A stretch of DNA of 64,000 nt from Silanimonas sp044377035 (GTDB taxonomy: Bacteria > Pseudomonadota > Gammaproteobacteria > Xanthomonadales > Xanthomonadaceae): NCBI RefSeq assembly GCF_044377035.1, contig NZ_JBILJW010000010.1, forward strand, positions 69,844 through 133,843, read 5' to 3'. Shown one piece after another: positions 9,025-20,651 of the stretch (positions within the stretch are counted from its first letter, which is position 1; each line of letters starts with the position of its first letter). The notes under the pieces were generated by a model. It was not told the DNA's origin. It searched no databases and saw only the letters and a program-made list of their open reading frames with translations. The position numbers and the translations under genes are program-made.

Positions 9025-9931
9025 GCTCAACATCATCGTCGTTTCCCGCAGCCTGCGCGCGCCCTGGACCTTCAGCCTGGAGTCCCGGCGCAACCGCTGG
9101 ATGCTCGCGGGCGGCGCCACGGCGGTCGTCGCGGCCATCGGGTTGCTCGGCGCCGGCATCGGCCACTGGGTGGCAGGCACCGATGCGGCCCTCGAGCCGC
9201 TGCGTGCCGAAGTGCAGGCGAGCCGCGCCGCCGTCGACGATGCGCGCGAAGCCGCGCAGCGCGACGTCAATGCTATGGCCGCCAAGCTCGGCGAGCTGCA
9301 GGCGCAGGCCAACCGCCTCAATGCCCTCGGCCATCGCCTCACGGCCATGGGCCAGCTCAAGGACGGCGAATTCGACTTCAGCGAGCGCCCGGCGATGGGC
9401 GGCCCCGAGAACCCGGGCCAGCCGCAGGACGTGGCCGTCGTGCTCGGTTCGGTGGAATCCCAGTTCGCCCAGGCGGAAAAGCAGCTCGACGTGCTCGGCG
9501 CCCTGCTCGAAGGCCAGGAGCTGGCCGACGCCTCGCGCCCCAGCCGCGCCCCGGCGCCGGGCTACATCTCCTCCGGCTTCGGCACCCGCGCCGACCCCTT
9601 CACCGGCGGCCGCGACCACCACCTCGGCGTCGATTTCGATGCGAACTACGGTGATCCAGTGAAGGCGGCAGGCAACGGCATCGTCAGCTTCGCCGGCTGG
9701 AAAAGCGGCTATGGCAACACCGTCATCGTCGACCACGGCGACGGCTACCAGACGCTCTACGGCCACAACCAGCGGAACCTCGTGCGGGTCGGCGATGTCG
9801 TCCGCGCGGGCCAGGAAGTGGCGAAGGTCGGTTCGACCGGCCGCTCCACCGGCGCCCACCTGCACTTCGAAGTGCACGTCAACGGCCGTCCGGTGAATCC
9901 GATGGCCTACCTGGAGCGTATCCGCGGCTGA
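9023..9931 (+). CDS. M23-family peptidoglycan endopeptidase, membrane-anchored
   Basis: 302 residues. One N-terminal membrane segment (about residues 28-52), a coiled-coil stretch rich in Ala/Glu/Gln (about 60-150), then a LytM/M23 domain from about residue 180. The zinc-binding HHLGVDFDA and the HLHFEVHVNG motifs are intact, so it is probably catalytically active, unlike EnvC/NlpD-type LytM activators. It would cut peptide cross-links in the periplasm. The start codon shares bases 9023-9024 with the dciA-like start on the other strand. Confidence 0.9.
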   Translation: MLNIIVVSRSLRAPWTFSLESRRNRWMLAGGATAVVAAIGLLGAGIGHWVAGTDAALEPLRAEVQASRAAVDDAREAAQRDVNAMAAKLGELQAQANRLNALGHRLTAMGQLKDGEFDFSERPAMGGPENPGQPQDVAVVLGSVESQFAQAEKQLDVLGALLEGQELADASRPSRAPAPGYISSGFGTRADPFTGGRDHHLGVDFDANYGDPVKAAGNGIVSFAGWKSGYGNTVIVDHGDGYQTLYGHNQRNLVRVGDVVRAGQEVAKVGSTGRSTGAHLHFEVHVNGRPVNPMAYLERIRG

Positions 9932-9989
9932 TGCCGCGCCGCGGCGGGCCCCCGGCGCCCGCTTGATTTCGGCCTCCTCCGCCACCAGC

Positions 9990-9995
9990 TAGAAT
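9990..9995 (+). promoter_or_regulatory. Candidate -10 element upstream of secA
   Basis: TAGAAT (5 of 6 consensus bases) inside the 138-bp gap between the M23 gene and secA, 75 bases before the secA start. No good -35 lies at 16-18 bases; TTGATT at 9963 is too far (21 bases). Confidence 0.35.
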
Positions 9996-10069
9996 GCGCG
10001 GCTGCCCTCCGGCGGCCGCTTCCGTTTAGCGCGGCCTATGGCGCGCCCCCATTCCGCAAAGACCCGTCC

Positions 10070-12817
<2,748 letters not shown>

Positions 12818-12845
12818 GCGCGGGCCGTCGCCCGCCCGCCGGGTG

Positions 12846-13832
12846 ATGGACGCGCCGCTGCACGTCGTCGCTGGCGTCCTGCGGGACGCGCAGGGGCGCG
12901 TGCTGCTGGCCCGGCGTCCCGCCGGCAAGGCGGATGCCGGGCTGTGGGAATTCCCCGGTGGCAAAGTCGAGCCCGGCGAAACCGCGCTCGACGCGCTGCG
13001 GCGTGAACTGCATGAGGAACTGGGCCTTCGCGCACTCGACGGCGAGCCGCTGATCCTCGTGCCCGTGGCGTCGACGGACGATGGCGCCCCGATCCGATTG
13101 CACCTCGACACGTGGACGATCCTCGCCTTCGACGGTGTGCCGATCGCCCACGAGCACGACGCCCTCGCCTGGGTGGCGCTGGAGGCGCTTGACCGCTATC
13201 CGATGCCGCCGGCCGATCGCCCCGTGGTGGCCGCCCTGCGCGAGTCTGACCGGGTGCTGGTCACGCCGGAGCCGGGTGACGGCCCCGCGGCCGAGGTTGA
13301 CTGGCTTGCGGGTATTGATCGCGCCCTCGGCGCGGAATTGCGCCGCGTGCATCTGCGCCTCGCCGACCCCGCGCAGCGTCGTCGGCTCTGCGCTGCCCTC
13401 GCGGACCGTTGCCGGGCCTCGGGCGCCGGCCTCTGGGTGCACGGCGACGCCGCGCTGGCTGCCGAGCTGGGCGTGGGCCTTCACTGGCGCGCCTCCCAAC
13501 TGCGAGACCCTGAGGCCGCCGCGATAACCCGCCGCCACCGCGAGGCCGGTGGGCGCGTCTGCGCCGCCGTGCATGACGCCGAAGAGCTCACCTTGGCCGA
13601 GGCGCTCGGCGTCGACGACCTGCTGCTGGGGCCGGTGAAGCCCACGGCAACCCATCCGGGCCAGCCCGGGCTCGGTTGGCCGGCCTTCGAACGGCTGCGG
13701 GCCCAGACGGCATTGCCGGTCTATGCGCTGGGCGGAGTGTGCCCGGACGACCTCGCGGAGGCGCGGCGGCACGGCGCGCAGGGCGTGGCCGGCATCCGGG
13801 CGTTTTGGCCGGCCTTGATCGGACCGGCGTAA
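12846..13832 (+). CDS. Nudix hydrolase fused to a thiamine-phosphate-synthase-like domain
   Basis: 328 residues. Residues 5-130 are a MutT-type Nudix domain with an intact Nudix box at 39-61 (G39, E45, R53-E54, E57-E58). Residues about 150-325 form a ThiE-like TIM barrel, ending in LLLGPVKPTATHPGQPG and ALGGV. Such fusions occur in xanthomonads and pseudomonads; the N-terminal half probably sanitises oxidised dGTP (MutT role) while the ThiE-like half has no proven function. It starts 28 bases after secA, so it may be co-transcribed. A GTG just upstream (12843) is an alternative start. Confidence 0.85.
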   Translation: MDAPLHVVAGVLRDAQGRVLLARRPAGKADAGLWEFPGGKVEPGETALDALRRELHEELGLRALDGEPLILVPVASTDDGAPIRLHLDTWTILAFDGVPIAHEHDALAWVALEALDRYPMPPADRPVVAALRESDRVLVTPEPGDGPAAEVDWLAGIDRALGAELRRVHLRLADPAQRRRLCAALADRCRASGAGLWVHGDAALAAELGVGLHWRASQLRDPEAAAITRRHREAGGRVCAAVHDAEELTLAEALGVDDLLLGPVKPTATHPGQPGLGWPAFERLRAQTALPVYALGGVCPDDLAEARRHGAQGVAGIRAFWPALIGPA

Positions 13833-13856
13833 GTCACGCGTCCTTGGGCTGACGGC

Positions 13857-14468
13857 TCAGCCGGGGTGCCAACGGGCGTCCAGCCTGCCGACTGCCGCGT
13901 CCAGTTCCTCCAGCGACCCAAGGTTGACGATCACATCGTCGGCCAGCGCCAGACGCTGCGCCCGCGTGGCTTGCGCCGCGATCATCCGCTCCGCCAGGTC
14001 CGCGTCCACGCCGTCGCGAGCCTTCAGGCGCGCCCGCTGCACCGAAACGGGCACATCGACCACCACGATGCGGTCGAGCATCGGCCAGGTGGTGCGGCCA
14101 CCGCCCTCGGTGAGCAGGGCGATATCGAGGATCACGTAGGGCGTCGCCGTCGCCTCGGCGCGTGCCAGCATCCAGGCGCGGATGCGCGGGTGGAGCAGGG
14201 CCTCCAGCCCTTTGCGCTGGCTGGCGTCGGCGAAGACACGGGCGCGCAGGGCCGCGCGGTCCAAGCGCCCATCCGGCCCCAGCACGTCCGCGCCCAAGGT
14301 CGCGACCACGGCAGCCAGCCCCTCCGTGCCGGGCTCGACTACGGCGCGGGCGGCGATGTCGGCATCGACAACGCAGCTGGGATGCCGGGCGTCGAAGGCC
14401 CGTGCCACGCTGGACTTGCCGGAAGCCACGCCCCCCGTGAGGCCGATCAGGGCAGGGCGGCGGGCCAT
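13857..14468 (-). CDS. coaE: Dephospho-CoA kinase
   Basis: 203 residues. Last step of coenzyme A synthesis, phosphorylating the 3'-hydroxyl of dephospho-CoA. The P-loop GLTGGVASGKS is at residues 9-19, and the lid region around RMIAAQATRAQRLALADDVI and the family's DIALLTEGG are present. It is the last gene of the minus-strand pil block, 7 bases after pilD, an order conserved in many gammaproteobacteria. Confidence 0.95.
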   Translation of the reverse strand: MARRPALIGLTGGVASGKSSVARAFDARHPSCVVDADIAARAVVEPGTEGLAAVVATLGADVLGPDGRLDRAALRARVFADASQRKGLEALLHPRIRAWMLARAEATATPYVILDIALLTEGGGRTTWPMLDRIVVVDVPVSVQRARLKARDGVDADLAERMIAAQATRAQRLALADDVIVNLGSLEELDAAVGRLDARWHPG

Positions 14469-14475
14469 GCCGGTC

Positions 14476-15357
14476 TCAGGGCGCGGTGGCGCCCGGCGGC
14501 AGCATCAGGCCCCAGTAGAGCGCCGAGAGCTCCGGGCCGAACAGGAACCAGATCCAGCCGGCGATGGCCAGGAAGGGGCCGAAGGGGATCGGGGTAGCGC
14601 GGTCGCGCCCTTGGATGGCGATGGCAGCGCCGCCGATGACGGCACCGACCAGGGAGGACAGCAGCACGATGGGAAGGATCGCCGAAACGCCGCACCACGC
14701 ACCGAGCGCGGCCAGCAGCTTGAAGTCCCCGAAGCCCATGCCCTCCTTGCCGGTAACCAGATTGAAGCCTTGGTAGACCGTCCAGAGGCTCAGGTAGCCC
14801 GCCAGCGCCCCAAGAATCGCGCTCTGCGTCGGCACGAACAGGGTCATCACGCTGGCGCCGAGGCCCAGCCACAGCAGCGGATAGGTGAGATCGTCAGGAA
14901 GCAGCTTGGTGTGCCAATCGATGCCCGACAAGGCGATCAGCAGTGCCGTGAAGACGATTGCCGCCGCGCCTTCCGCGCCCAGCCCGAAGCGCCACACGCA
15001 GGCCGCAAAGGCGAGGCCGGTGAGCAGCTCGACGATGGGGTACTGGACGGAAATTGGCGTCTTGCATGCGGAACACTTTCCGCGCAGCGCCAGCCAGCTC
15101 ACCAGCGGCACGTTTTCGTACCAGCGCAGCGCGTGCCCACACTTGGGGCAATGCGAGCCCTTCACGACGATGCCCGGGGGCTCGGGCTCGCCCACCTCGG
15201 GCAGCTCGAGCACGTCCCGCGCCTCGCGGCGCCAGGCCCACATCAGGCGAGGCGGCACGCGCAGGATGACCACGTTGAGGAAGCTGCCGACCAGCAGGCC
15301 GAAGAGGAAGACGGCCGCGATCGCGGCCGTCGGGTGTTGCGCAATCAGATCGAGCAC
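14476..15357 (-). CDS. pilD: Type IV prepilin leader peptidase / N-methyltransferase
   Basis: 293 residues from a GTG start placed 1 base after the pilC stop (TGA C GTG). PilD cleaves the pilin leader before Phe/Ile and N-methylates the new N terminus in the inner membrane. The cytoplasmic loop has two zinc CxxC pairs (C70/C73, C95/C98), and the two catalytic aspartates of the GXGD-type protease are at D147 (GIDWHTKLLPDD) and D211 (GMGFGDFKLL). About eight membrane segments. The frame is open further upstream but would overlap pilC deeply. Confidence 0.93.
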   Translation of the reverse strand: MLDLIAQHPTAAIAAVFLFGLLVGSFLNVVILRVPPRLMWAWRREARDVLELPEVGEPEPPGIVVKGSHCPKCGHALRWYENVPLVSWLALRGKCSACKTPISVQYPIVELLTGLAFAACVWRFGLGAEGAAAIVFTALLIALSGIDWHTKLLPDDLTYPLLWLGLGASVMTLFVPTQSAILGALAGYLSLWTVYQGFNLVTGKEGMGFGDFKLLAALGAWCGVSAILPIVLLSSLVGAVIGGAAIAIQGRDRATPIPFGPFLAIAGWIWFLFGPELSALYWGLMLPPGATAP

Positions 15358-15358
15358 G

Positions 15359-16618
15359 TCAGCCCACGACCTGGCCGAGCTTGAAGATCGGCAGGTACAT
15401 CGCGACCACCATGCCGCCAACCAACGTGCCGAGCACCACGATGATGAAGGGCTCCATCAGGCTGGTCATGGCATCGACTGCGTTGTTGACTTCTTGCTCG
15501 TGGAACTCGGCCACCTTGAACAACATTTGATCAAGTGCACCGGCTTCTTCACCGATGGCCGTCATCTGCACGACCATCGGAGGAAAGATGCCGACCTGCT
15601 TCATGGCTAGGTTGAGGGCATAGCCGACGGCGACATCGTCACGAATCTTGGCAACGGCCTCGTCATAAATGATGCTGCCCGTGGCGCCGGAGACGGTGCC
15701 AAGGGCTTCCACCAGTGGCACACCGGCCTTGAAGGTTAGGGCCAAGGTGCGCGCGAATCGCGAGATGGCCGAGTCGTGCATGATCTTGCCAATCACCGGC
15801 ACCTTCAGCATCCAGCGGTCGACATTGCGCTGGAGTGTCGGAGAGGCGCGGTAGGCAAATCCCGTCCCGACTACGCTGCCTATCGCCACCACCAGTAGCC
15901 ACCACCAATTGGCGAGCATGAAGTCGGAGGCGTTAACGTACAGCAGTGTGAAGGCCGGCAGGTCGGCACCGAAGCCGGCGAATGTTTCCTTGAACTGTGG
16001 AATCACAAACATCAGGAGGATGAGGCTGACGATCATGCCGACAGCCAGCACCGAAACAGGATAGAACAGCGCCTTCTTGATCTTGCCCTTCAGCTCCTCG
16101 ATGCGCTCGAGGTAGGTTGCGAGTGTGTCGAGCACCGTATCCAGCACGCCAGCACCTTCGCCAGCCCTGACCAGGTTCCGATACAGTTCGTTGAACTGCA
16201 TGGGGTGCGCCTTGAGGGCCTCTGAGAAGGCGGAGCCTCCCGACACATCGTCTCGGAGACTCCTGATTAGAGCCGCGAACTTCGGATTCTTCTGGCCGTT
16301 CGAAAGAATCTCGAGCGACTGCACCATCGGTATGCCCGAAGCCATCATCGTCGCCATCTGCCGGCTGAAGAAGGTGATCTCGCGGGGGCTTACGGTCTTG
16401 CCGGCAGACCCGAACAGCGGCTTCGATTTGGGCTTGATATCGCCCGGATTCAGGCCTTGCTTGCGTAGCTCGGCGCGAACAAAGTTGGCCGATTTGGCGG
16501 CCATGTCGCCCTTCAGTGTCTTGCCGCGTTTGTCGGTGGCGGTCCAGACGAACTGGCTGAGCGGGTTCTCGCGGACGGTGGGCTTGGCGCCCTTCGCGTT
16601 CTTTGCGGTCGCAGACAT
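15359..16618 (-). CDS. pilC: Type IV pilus inner-membrane platform protein PilC
   Basis: 419 residues with the GspF/PilC two-repeat layout: two cytoplasmic helical domains (about residues 80-200 and 285-405) each followed by membrane segments, three in all. PilC is the platform that PilB turns on to add pilins. It begins 3 bases after pilB. G+C is a little lower than in the neighbours but no break is seen. Confidence 0.95.
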   Translation of the reverse strand: MSATAKNAKGAKPTVRENPLSQFVWTATDKRGKTLKGDMAAKSANFVRAELRKQGLNPGDIKPKSKPLFGSAGKTVSPREITFFSRQMATMMASGIPMVQSLEILSNGQKNPKFAALIRSLRDDVSGGSAFSEALKAHPMQFNELYRNLVRAGEGAGVLDTVLDTLATYLERIEELKGKIKKALFYPVSVLAVGMIVSLILLMFVIPQFKETFAGFGADLPAFTLLYVNASDFMLANWWWLLVVAIGSVVGTGFAYRASPTLQRNVDRWMLKVPVIGKIMHDSAISRFARTLALTFKAGVPLVEALGTVSGATGSIIYDEAVAKIRDDVAVGYALNLAMKQVGIFPPMVVQMTAIGEEAGALDQMLFKVAEFHEQEVNNAVDAMTSLMEPFIIVVLGTLVGGMVVAMYLPIFKLGQVVG

Positions 16619-16621
16619 GGC

Positions 16622-18343
16622 TTAGTCCTTGGTCACTCGGTTCATCTCGGCCAGGCTGATCTGCCCGGCCTTGACCTTGTTGATGGCGGAGCGGCGCAGG
16701 TCACCGATCCCCTCGCGGGCACAGACCAGCCCGATGTCCATGGCGTTGCCGCCTTCCAAGATGATCTTCTGGATCTCCTCGGTCATCGGCATCACTTGGT
16801 AGATGCCCACGCGGCCCTTGTAGCCGGCGTTGCAGTCGTCGCAGCCCACGGCCTCGTAGACGTCGAGCCCGCCCTCGCATTCCTCGGGTTTGAAGCCCTC
16901 GGCCACCAGAGCCGCCTGCGGAATATGCACCCTTTTCTTGCAGTCGTGCAGGCGGCGGGCGAGGCGCTGGGCAATGATCAGCGTGACCGAGCTGGTGATG
17001 TTGTAGGGCGCGATGCCCATGTTCATCAGGCGCGCCACGGTCTGCGGCGCGTCGTTGGTGTGCAGGGTGCTGAGCACCAGGTGGCCGGTCTGTGCGGCCT
17101 TGATGGCGATCTCGGCGGTTTCCAGATCGCGGATTTCGCCGACCATCACCACGTCCGGGTCCTGGCGCAGGAAGCTGCGCAGGGCGGCAGCGAAGTTCAT
17201 GCCCTTCTTCGGGTTCATCTGCACCTGGTTGATGCCGGGCACTCGGATTTCGACCGGGTCCTCGGCGGTGCTGATGTTGCGCTCCTCGGTGTTGAGGATG
17301 TTCAGGCCCGTGTAAAGCGACACGGTCTTGCCCGAGCCGGTGGGGCCGGTGACGAGGATCATCCCGTAGGGCTTGTCCAGCGCGCTCAAGTAAAGCTGCT
17401 TCTGGTAGTCCTCGTAGCCCAGCTTGTCGATGCCCATCTTGGCGGCGCTGCCGTCCAGGATACGCAGCACGGTTTTCTCACCAAACAAGGTGGGGCAAGT
17501 GGACACGCGGAAGTCCATCGCCTTGGTCTTGCTGATGTTGAGCTTGATGCGTCCGTCCTGCGGCAGACGTTTTTCGGCGATGTCCAACCCGCTCATCACC
17601 TTCAGGCGGGCGGTGATGCGCTGGGCCAGCTTCACCGGCGCCTTCGACACGATCTTCAGCACGCCATCCATGCGGAAGCGCACGCGGAAGTCGTGCTCGT
17701 AAGGCTCGAAGTGAAGGTCGGAGGCGCCGCGCTTGATCGCGTCCAGAAGCATTTTGTTGACGAACTTGACGACCGGGGTGTCGTCGCCCTTGGAGTCATT
17801 GCCGCCGCCCTCGGCCTTGTCGTCGTCGCCGGCCTCGGAATCCAGCGCATCGAGACCCTCGTCGTCGCCGCCGGCATCGAAGGCCTCGGCCGCCGTGAAG
17901 GCGCGGTCGATGGCGCGCTTCAGTTGCTCCTCGTCGATCAGGATCGGCTCGACGGTGGCGCCGGCGGCGAACTGGATCTCTTCGATGGCGCGAGTGTTGG
18001 TGGGGTCGCTGATGCCGAGGAACAGGCGGTTGCCGCGCTTGTAGAGCGGTAGCACGCCGTGCTTGGTGATCATCTCCTCGTTGACCGCCTTGACGGCGGC
18101 GCGGCTCAGATCAAAGGCATTGACCTCGAGCAGGGGAATGCCGAACTCGATGCTGTTCGCGGCGGCCACGGCGGCGCTGCCGACCAGCTTTTTCTCTAGC
18201 AGCCAGCGCACCACTGGCTGCTTGGCCTTGGGCGCCTCGTCCATGGCCCTGCGGGCGTCAGTCTCGCTTAGGGCGCCATCCATCACCAAGCGCCGGGCGA
18301 TGCCGGTGATGCCGACTAGGTTGGGAGTGACTTGCGCGTTCAT
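16622..18343 (-). CDS. pilB: Type IV pilus extension ATPase PilB
   Basis: 573 residues. The N-terminal MshEN-type domain (about 1-150) can bind c-di-GMP in relatives. The P-loop GPTGSGKT has its lysine at K339, followed by the Asp and His boxes (DPDVVMVGEIRD, LSTLHTNDAP) and a Cys cluster (C-x-x-C in GCDDCNAGYKGRVG) that binds zinc in family members. A run of Asp/Glu/Gly (about residues 155-180) is an unusual acidic insert between the N-terminal and ATPase parts. It powers pilus assembly. Confidence 0.96.
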   Translation of the reverse strand: MNAQVTPNLVGITGIARRLVMDGALSETDARRAMDEAPKAKQPVVRWLLEKKLVGSAAVAAANSIEFGIPLLEVNAFDLSRAAVKAVNEEMITKHGVLPLYKRGNRLFLGISDPTNTRAIEEIQFAAGATVEPILIDEEQLKRAIDRAFTAAEAFDAGGDDEGLDALDSEAGDDDKAEGGGNDSKGDDTPVVKFVNKMLLDAIKRGASDLHFEPYEHDFRVRFRMDGVLKIVSKAPVKLAQRITARLKVMSGLDIAEKRLPQDGRIKLNISKTKAMDFRVSTCPTLFGEKTVLRILDGSAAKMGIDKLGYEDYQKQLYLSALDKPYGMILVTGPTGSGKTVSLYTGLNILNTEERNISTAEDPVEIRVPGINQVQMNPKKGMNFAAALRSFLRQDPDVVMVGEIRDLETAEIAIKAAQTGHLVLSTLHTNDAPQTVARLMNMGIAPYNITSSVTLIIAQRLARRLHDCKKRVHIPQAALVAEGFKPEECEGGLDVYEAVGCDDCNAGYKGRVGIYQVMPMTEEIQKIILEGGNAMDIGLVCAREGIGDLRRSAINKVKAGQISLAEMNRVTKD

Positions 18344-18403
18344 CGGTTAGAGGACGGCCGAAAAAGTTACCGTTGAAGCATACGCCGAAATCGCACTAGT
18401 CCC

Positions 18404-19483
18404 TCAACTGCCTGCGGCCATGCGTTGTGGTGATGTGCTGAATCGATTCAAGAGGTATCTGCGTGCCGGCTGCTCAATGACCGCGTGAAGGATCGCGGCA
18501 AGCATCAGCGTCGCACAGAGATAGAACAGCGTGAAGGCTAACTCGCTGCCCTGAAAAAACTCCATAACCCCCTTCGCCCATGGGATCGTTGACATATGGA
18601 CGAGGTATACAGCGAAGGTTAACTCCGCGGCCCTCTTGAATCCCCTTGACGCAGGCATGGATCGCGATTGCGCGGCGCCAGCGACCAGCAGCGCTGCAAA
18701 AATGCCGGCCGCGCCGGGCACCGCCGCTACCTCCATGACTCCCGGTACGACCATCCACTGCTTGGATGCCAGCAAGGTGAATAGTCCCAAGGTGCCGGCC
18801 CAGACCATAGCAGTAGACAGGCTTTGGCTCGGAGTTCGCGCAAGGGTCAGAACTCCCGCAGATGCACCGAGAAACAATGGGTCCAGAGATACATGCATCG
18901 GGGATCGCAGGTTGTGGAAGTACAACAGATAATCGATTCCATCGCCAAGCATTGCGGCCTCCAGCGCGCGTGCAGCGATGCTTGCAAACGCAAGCCCCGC
19001 AAGAACCAGCGCGATGGTCGTCGGCTTCCTCCCTCGCAGAATCACAAAAACGCCAGCCGCGACTACGTAGAATTTCATTTCAACGGCAAGCGTCCAGAAC
19101 GCGACGATAAGCTCTGATCCTGTGTAATCGTTCAAGAAGAACAGGTGCTCGACAATCTCCAGCGCAGAAGCCCCCGCCGGATCGCCCATGAACACGCCGG
19201 GTGCGGCAAAGATAACAAGCAGGCAAAAGAAATACGCAGGCACGATGCGTGCGATCCGGTGTACGAGGAATTCGCGCGCATCGTTCTTCGTCCAGAAACT
19301 TCTCGAGACAAGAAATCCGGATAGCGCAAAAAAGATATCTACGCCGAGCCATCCATTCGCAGCGATATTGCCCAGGATGGAGCTAGTCGGACCGTACCCT
19401 TCGATGGCCACCCACCAGTGGCGCAACAGGACAAAGGAGATTGCCGCGGTGCGGACCACGTCCAATCCGGCTTTGCGATCCAT
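18404..19483 (-). CDS. Acyltransferase-3 family membrane protein
   Basis: 359 residues, about ten membrane segments. The N-terminal GLDVVRTAAISFVLLRHWW carries the family's Arg and the conserved catalytic His (near residue 22), and WLGVDIFFALSGFLVSRSFW is the family's GVDLFFVLSGFL-type motif. These enzymes transfer acyl (often acetyl) groups to sugars. It lies 3 bases after the upstream membrane-protein gene and directly before pilB, so modification of a pilin glycan is an attractive but unproven role. Its G+C is clearly below that of the flanking pil genes, suggesting a horizontally variable insert. Confidence 0.8.
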   Translation of the reverse strand: MDRKAGLDVVRTAAISFVLLRHWWVAIEGYGPTSSILGNIAANGWLGVDIFFALSGFLVSRSFWTKNDAREFLVHRIARIVPAYFFCLLVIFAAPGVFMGDPAGASALEIVEHLFFLNDYTGSELIVAFWTLAVEMKFYVVAAGVFVILRGRKPTTIALVLAGLAFASIAARALEAAMLGDGIDYLLYFHNLRSPMHVSLDPLFLGASAGVLTLARTPSQSLSTAMVWAGTLGLFTLLASKQWMVVPGVMEVAAVPGAAGIFAALLVAGAAQSRSMPASRGFKRAAELTFAVYLVHMSTIPWAKGVMEFFQGSELAFTLFYLCATLMLAAILHAVIEQPARRYLLNRFSTSPQRMAAGS

Positions 19484-19486
19484 CGA

Positions 19487-20518
19487 TCAGGCCGGAGAGT
19501 GAAGGGTGTTCTTGATGGCCGATTGTCGAAGCTTCCAAATCTTGCTGTCAGCGACGTAGTGATGGAAATTCAGTGCTTGGAACACGATAACGATACCCGC
19601 GATCCCGATTTCAGAGAGCGAGTACGCGAAGTAGTTCCCTATCTGGTAGATCACGAGCGTCAGGAGCAGCGAGAATCCGAAGTACGGAAGCAAGCGCTCG
19701 GGCTGGCTGAGCCAAGAGATAACCAGCGACCCGCTTTCGACGCCGGCTCGATAGCGCTTCCTATTGAAGGCATACACGAAGAGCAGGTATTGGAGATTGT
19801 GCCAGATATTGATCGCCAGCCAGCCATGGTCGATGTTCGCCGTAAACATGTAACCGATGGCGAACATGCCTAGATGCGAGGCGACGAACAACGTTCCCAG
19901 GTGCCATTCGCTGCGCCCGCGCCTCAGCGTCCTGATGGCCCATATTGCCGCGAAGGCAGCAGTAACGATCGCCAGCGTCTGGGCGACGGGTGCCGGAACC
20001 GGTGGAGTCCAGAAATCGAAGTCCAGAAACTGGGAGTGCTGTTCTGCGCAGCGCCACACTATCCCGGTAATGGGAACCAGCCAGAAAACCCACTTGTCAA
20101 GCCAGTCCAGTCTCCCACTGGCCTTGCTTGAGGTGCGCAAAACGAGGGAAATGCCCCAGCTTTGCCGAACGTAGTGAAACCATTGCCAGAAGAAGTAGAT
20201 GGAGGTAACCACCCAAACTCCCGCTGCCCAGGCCAGAAGCCCCACCAAGAGAAGCATGAGGGGTAACAGCAGCCATAGAGCGACGTGCGCGGCCCTGGTC
20301 TGCGCGTCGAGTCCGAGGCGCAAATAGGTCGCGATGACGTGGTGATAGCCGAGGAGCCACAAGTCTGCGATCAGTAACGCGAGAAAAAGCGCTGGTTCGA
20401 TGCCGACCGCCAGCAGGGCTGTGAGTCCGAGGGTCACTGGGAGCAAGACTAGGGCGCGATCGAACCCGTATCCGAGCAAGTGAGGCCGGGAGGATTGCGA
20501 GTCAATTGCGCCAGTCAT
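19487..20518 (-). CDS. Unidentified histidine-rich polytopic membrane protein in the pilin locus
   Basis: 343 residues, about nine to ten membrane segments. The start at 20518 is supported by GGAGG seven bases upstream; a longer frame is open but has no such signal. I do not recognise the family. Paired or motif-like histidines sit at membrane edges: GYHHVIATYLRL, WQWFHYVRQSWG, HLGMFAIGY, IWHNLQYLLF and, near the C terminus, NFHHYVADSKIWKLR. This pattern suggests a metal-binding membrane enzyme. It lies downstream of the second pilin and directly before the acyltransferase, so the two may act together. Lower G+C than the neighbours. Confidence 0.6.
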   Translation of the reverse strand: MTGAIDSQSSRPHLLGYGFDRALVLLPVTLGLTALLAVGIEPALFLALLIADLWLLGYHHVIATYLRLGLDAQTRAAHVALWLLLPLMLLLVGLLAWAAGVWVVTSIYFFWQWFHYVRQSWGISLVLRTSSKASGRLDWLDKWVFWLVPITGIVWRCAEQHSQFLDFDFWTPPVPAPVAQTLAIVTAAFAAIWAIRTLRRGRSEWHLGTLFVASHLGMFAIGYMFTANIDHGWLAINIWHNLQYLLFVYAFNRKRYRAGVESGSLVISWLSQPERLLPYFGFSLLLTLVIYQIGNYFAYSLSEIGIAGIVIVFQALNFHHYVADSKIWKLRQSAIKNTLHSPA

Positions 20519-20624
20519 CGACGCCTCCAAAAGGAATTGGGCTTTCTCGATGTTCCCTTCAGGCTCGGGGTCTCGAGAATTCTTGTGCTCGGGAAGCGTG
20601 GCAGGCCTGGGCCGAGCCCTCGAC

Positions 20625-20640
20625 CGGCGCTGTGGCGCCG
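20625..20640. repeat. Small inverted repeat downstream of the second pilin
   Basis: CGGCGC and GCGCCG around a TGTG loop, 12 bases after the end of the second pilin gene and about 107 bases before the next start. Could attenuate read-through so that pilin is made in excess of the membrane proteins. No T tract. Confidence 0.3.
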
Positions 20641-20651
20641 ACGGCAGGAGC

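Noticed and set aside
8381..10069. Possible secM-type arrest gene between lpxC and secA
   Set aside because: The interval is filled by the dciA-like and M23 genes; neither has a SecM-like arrest sequence near its end.
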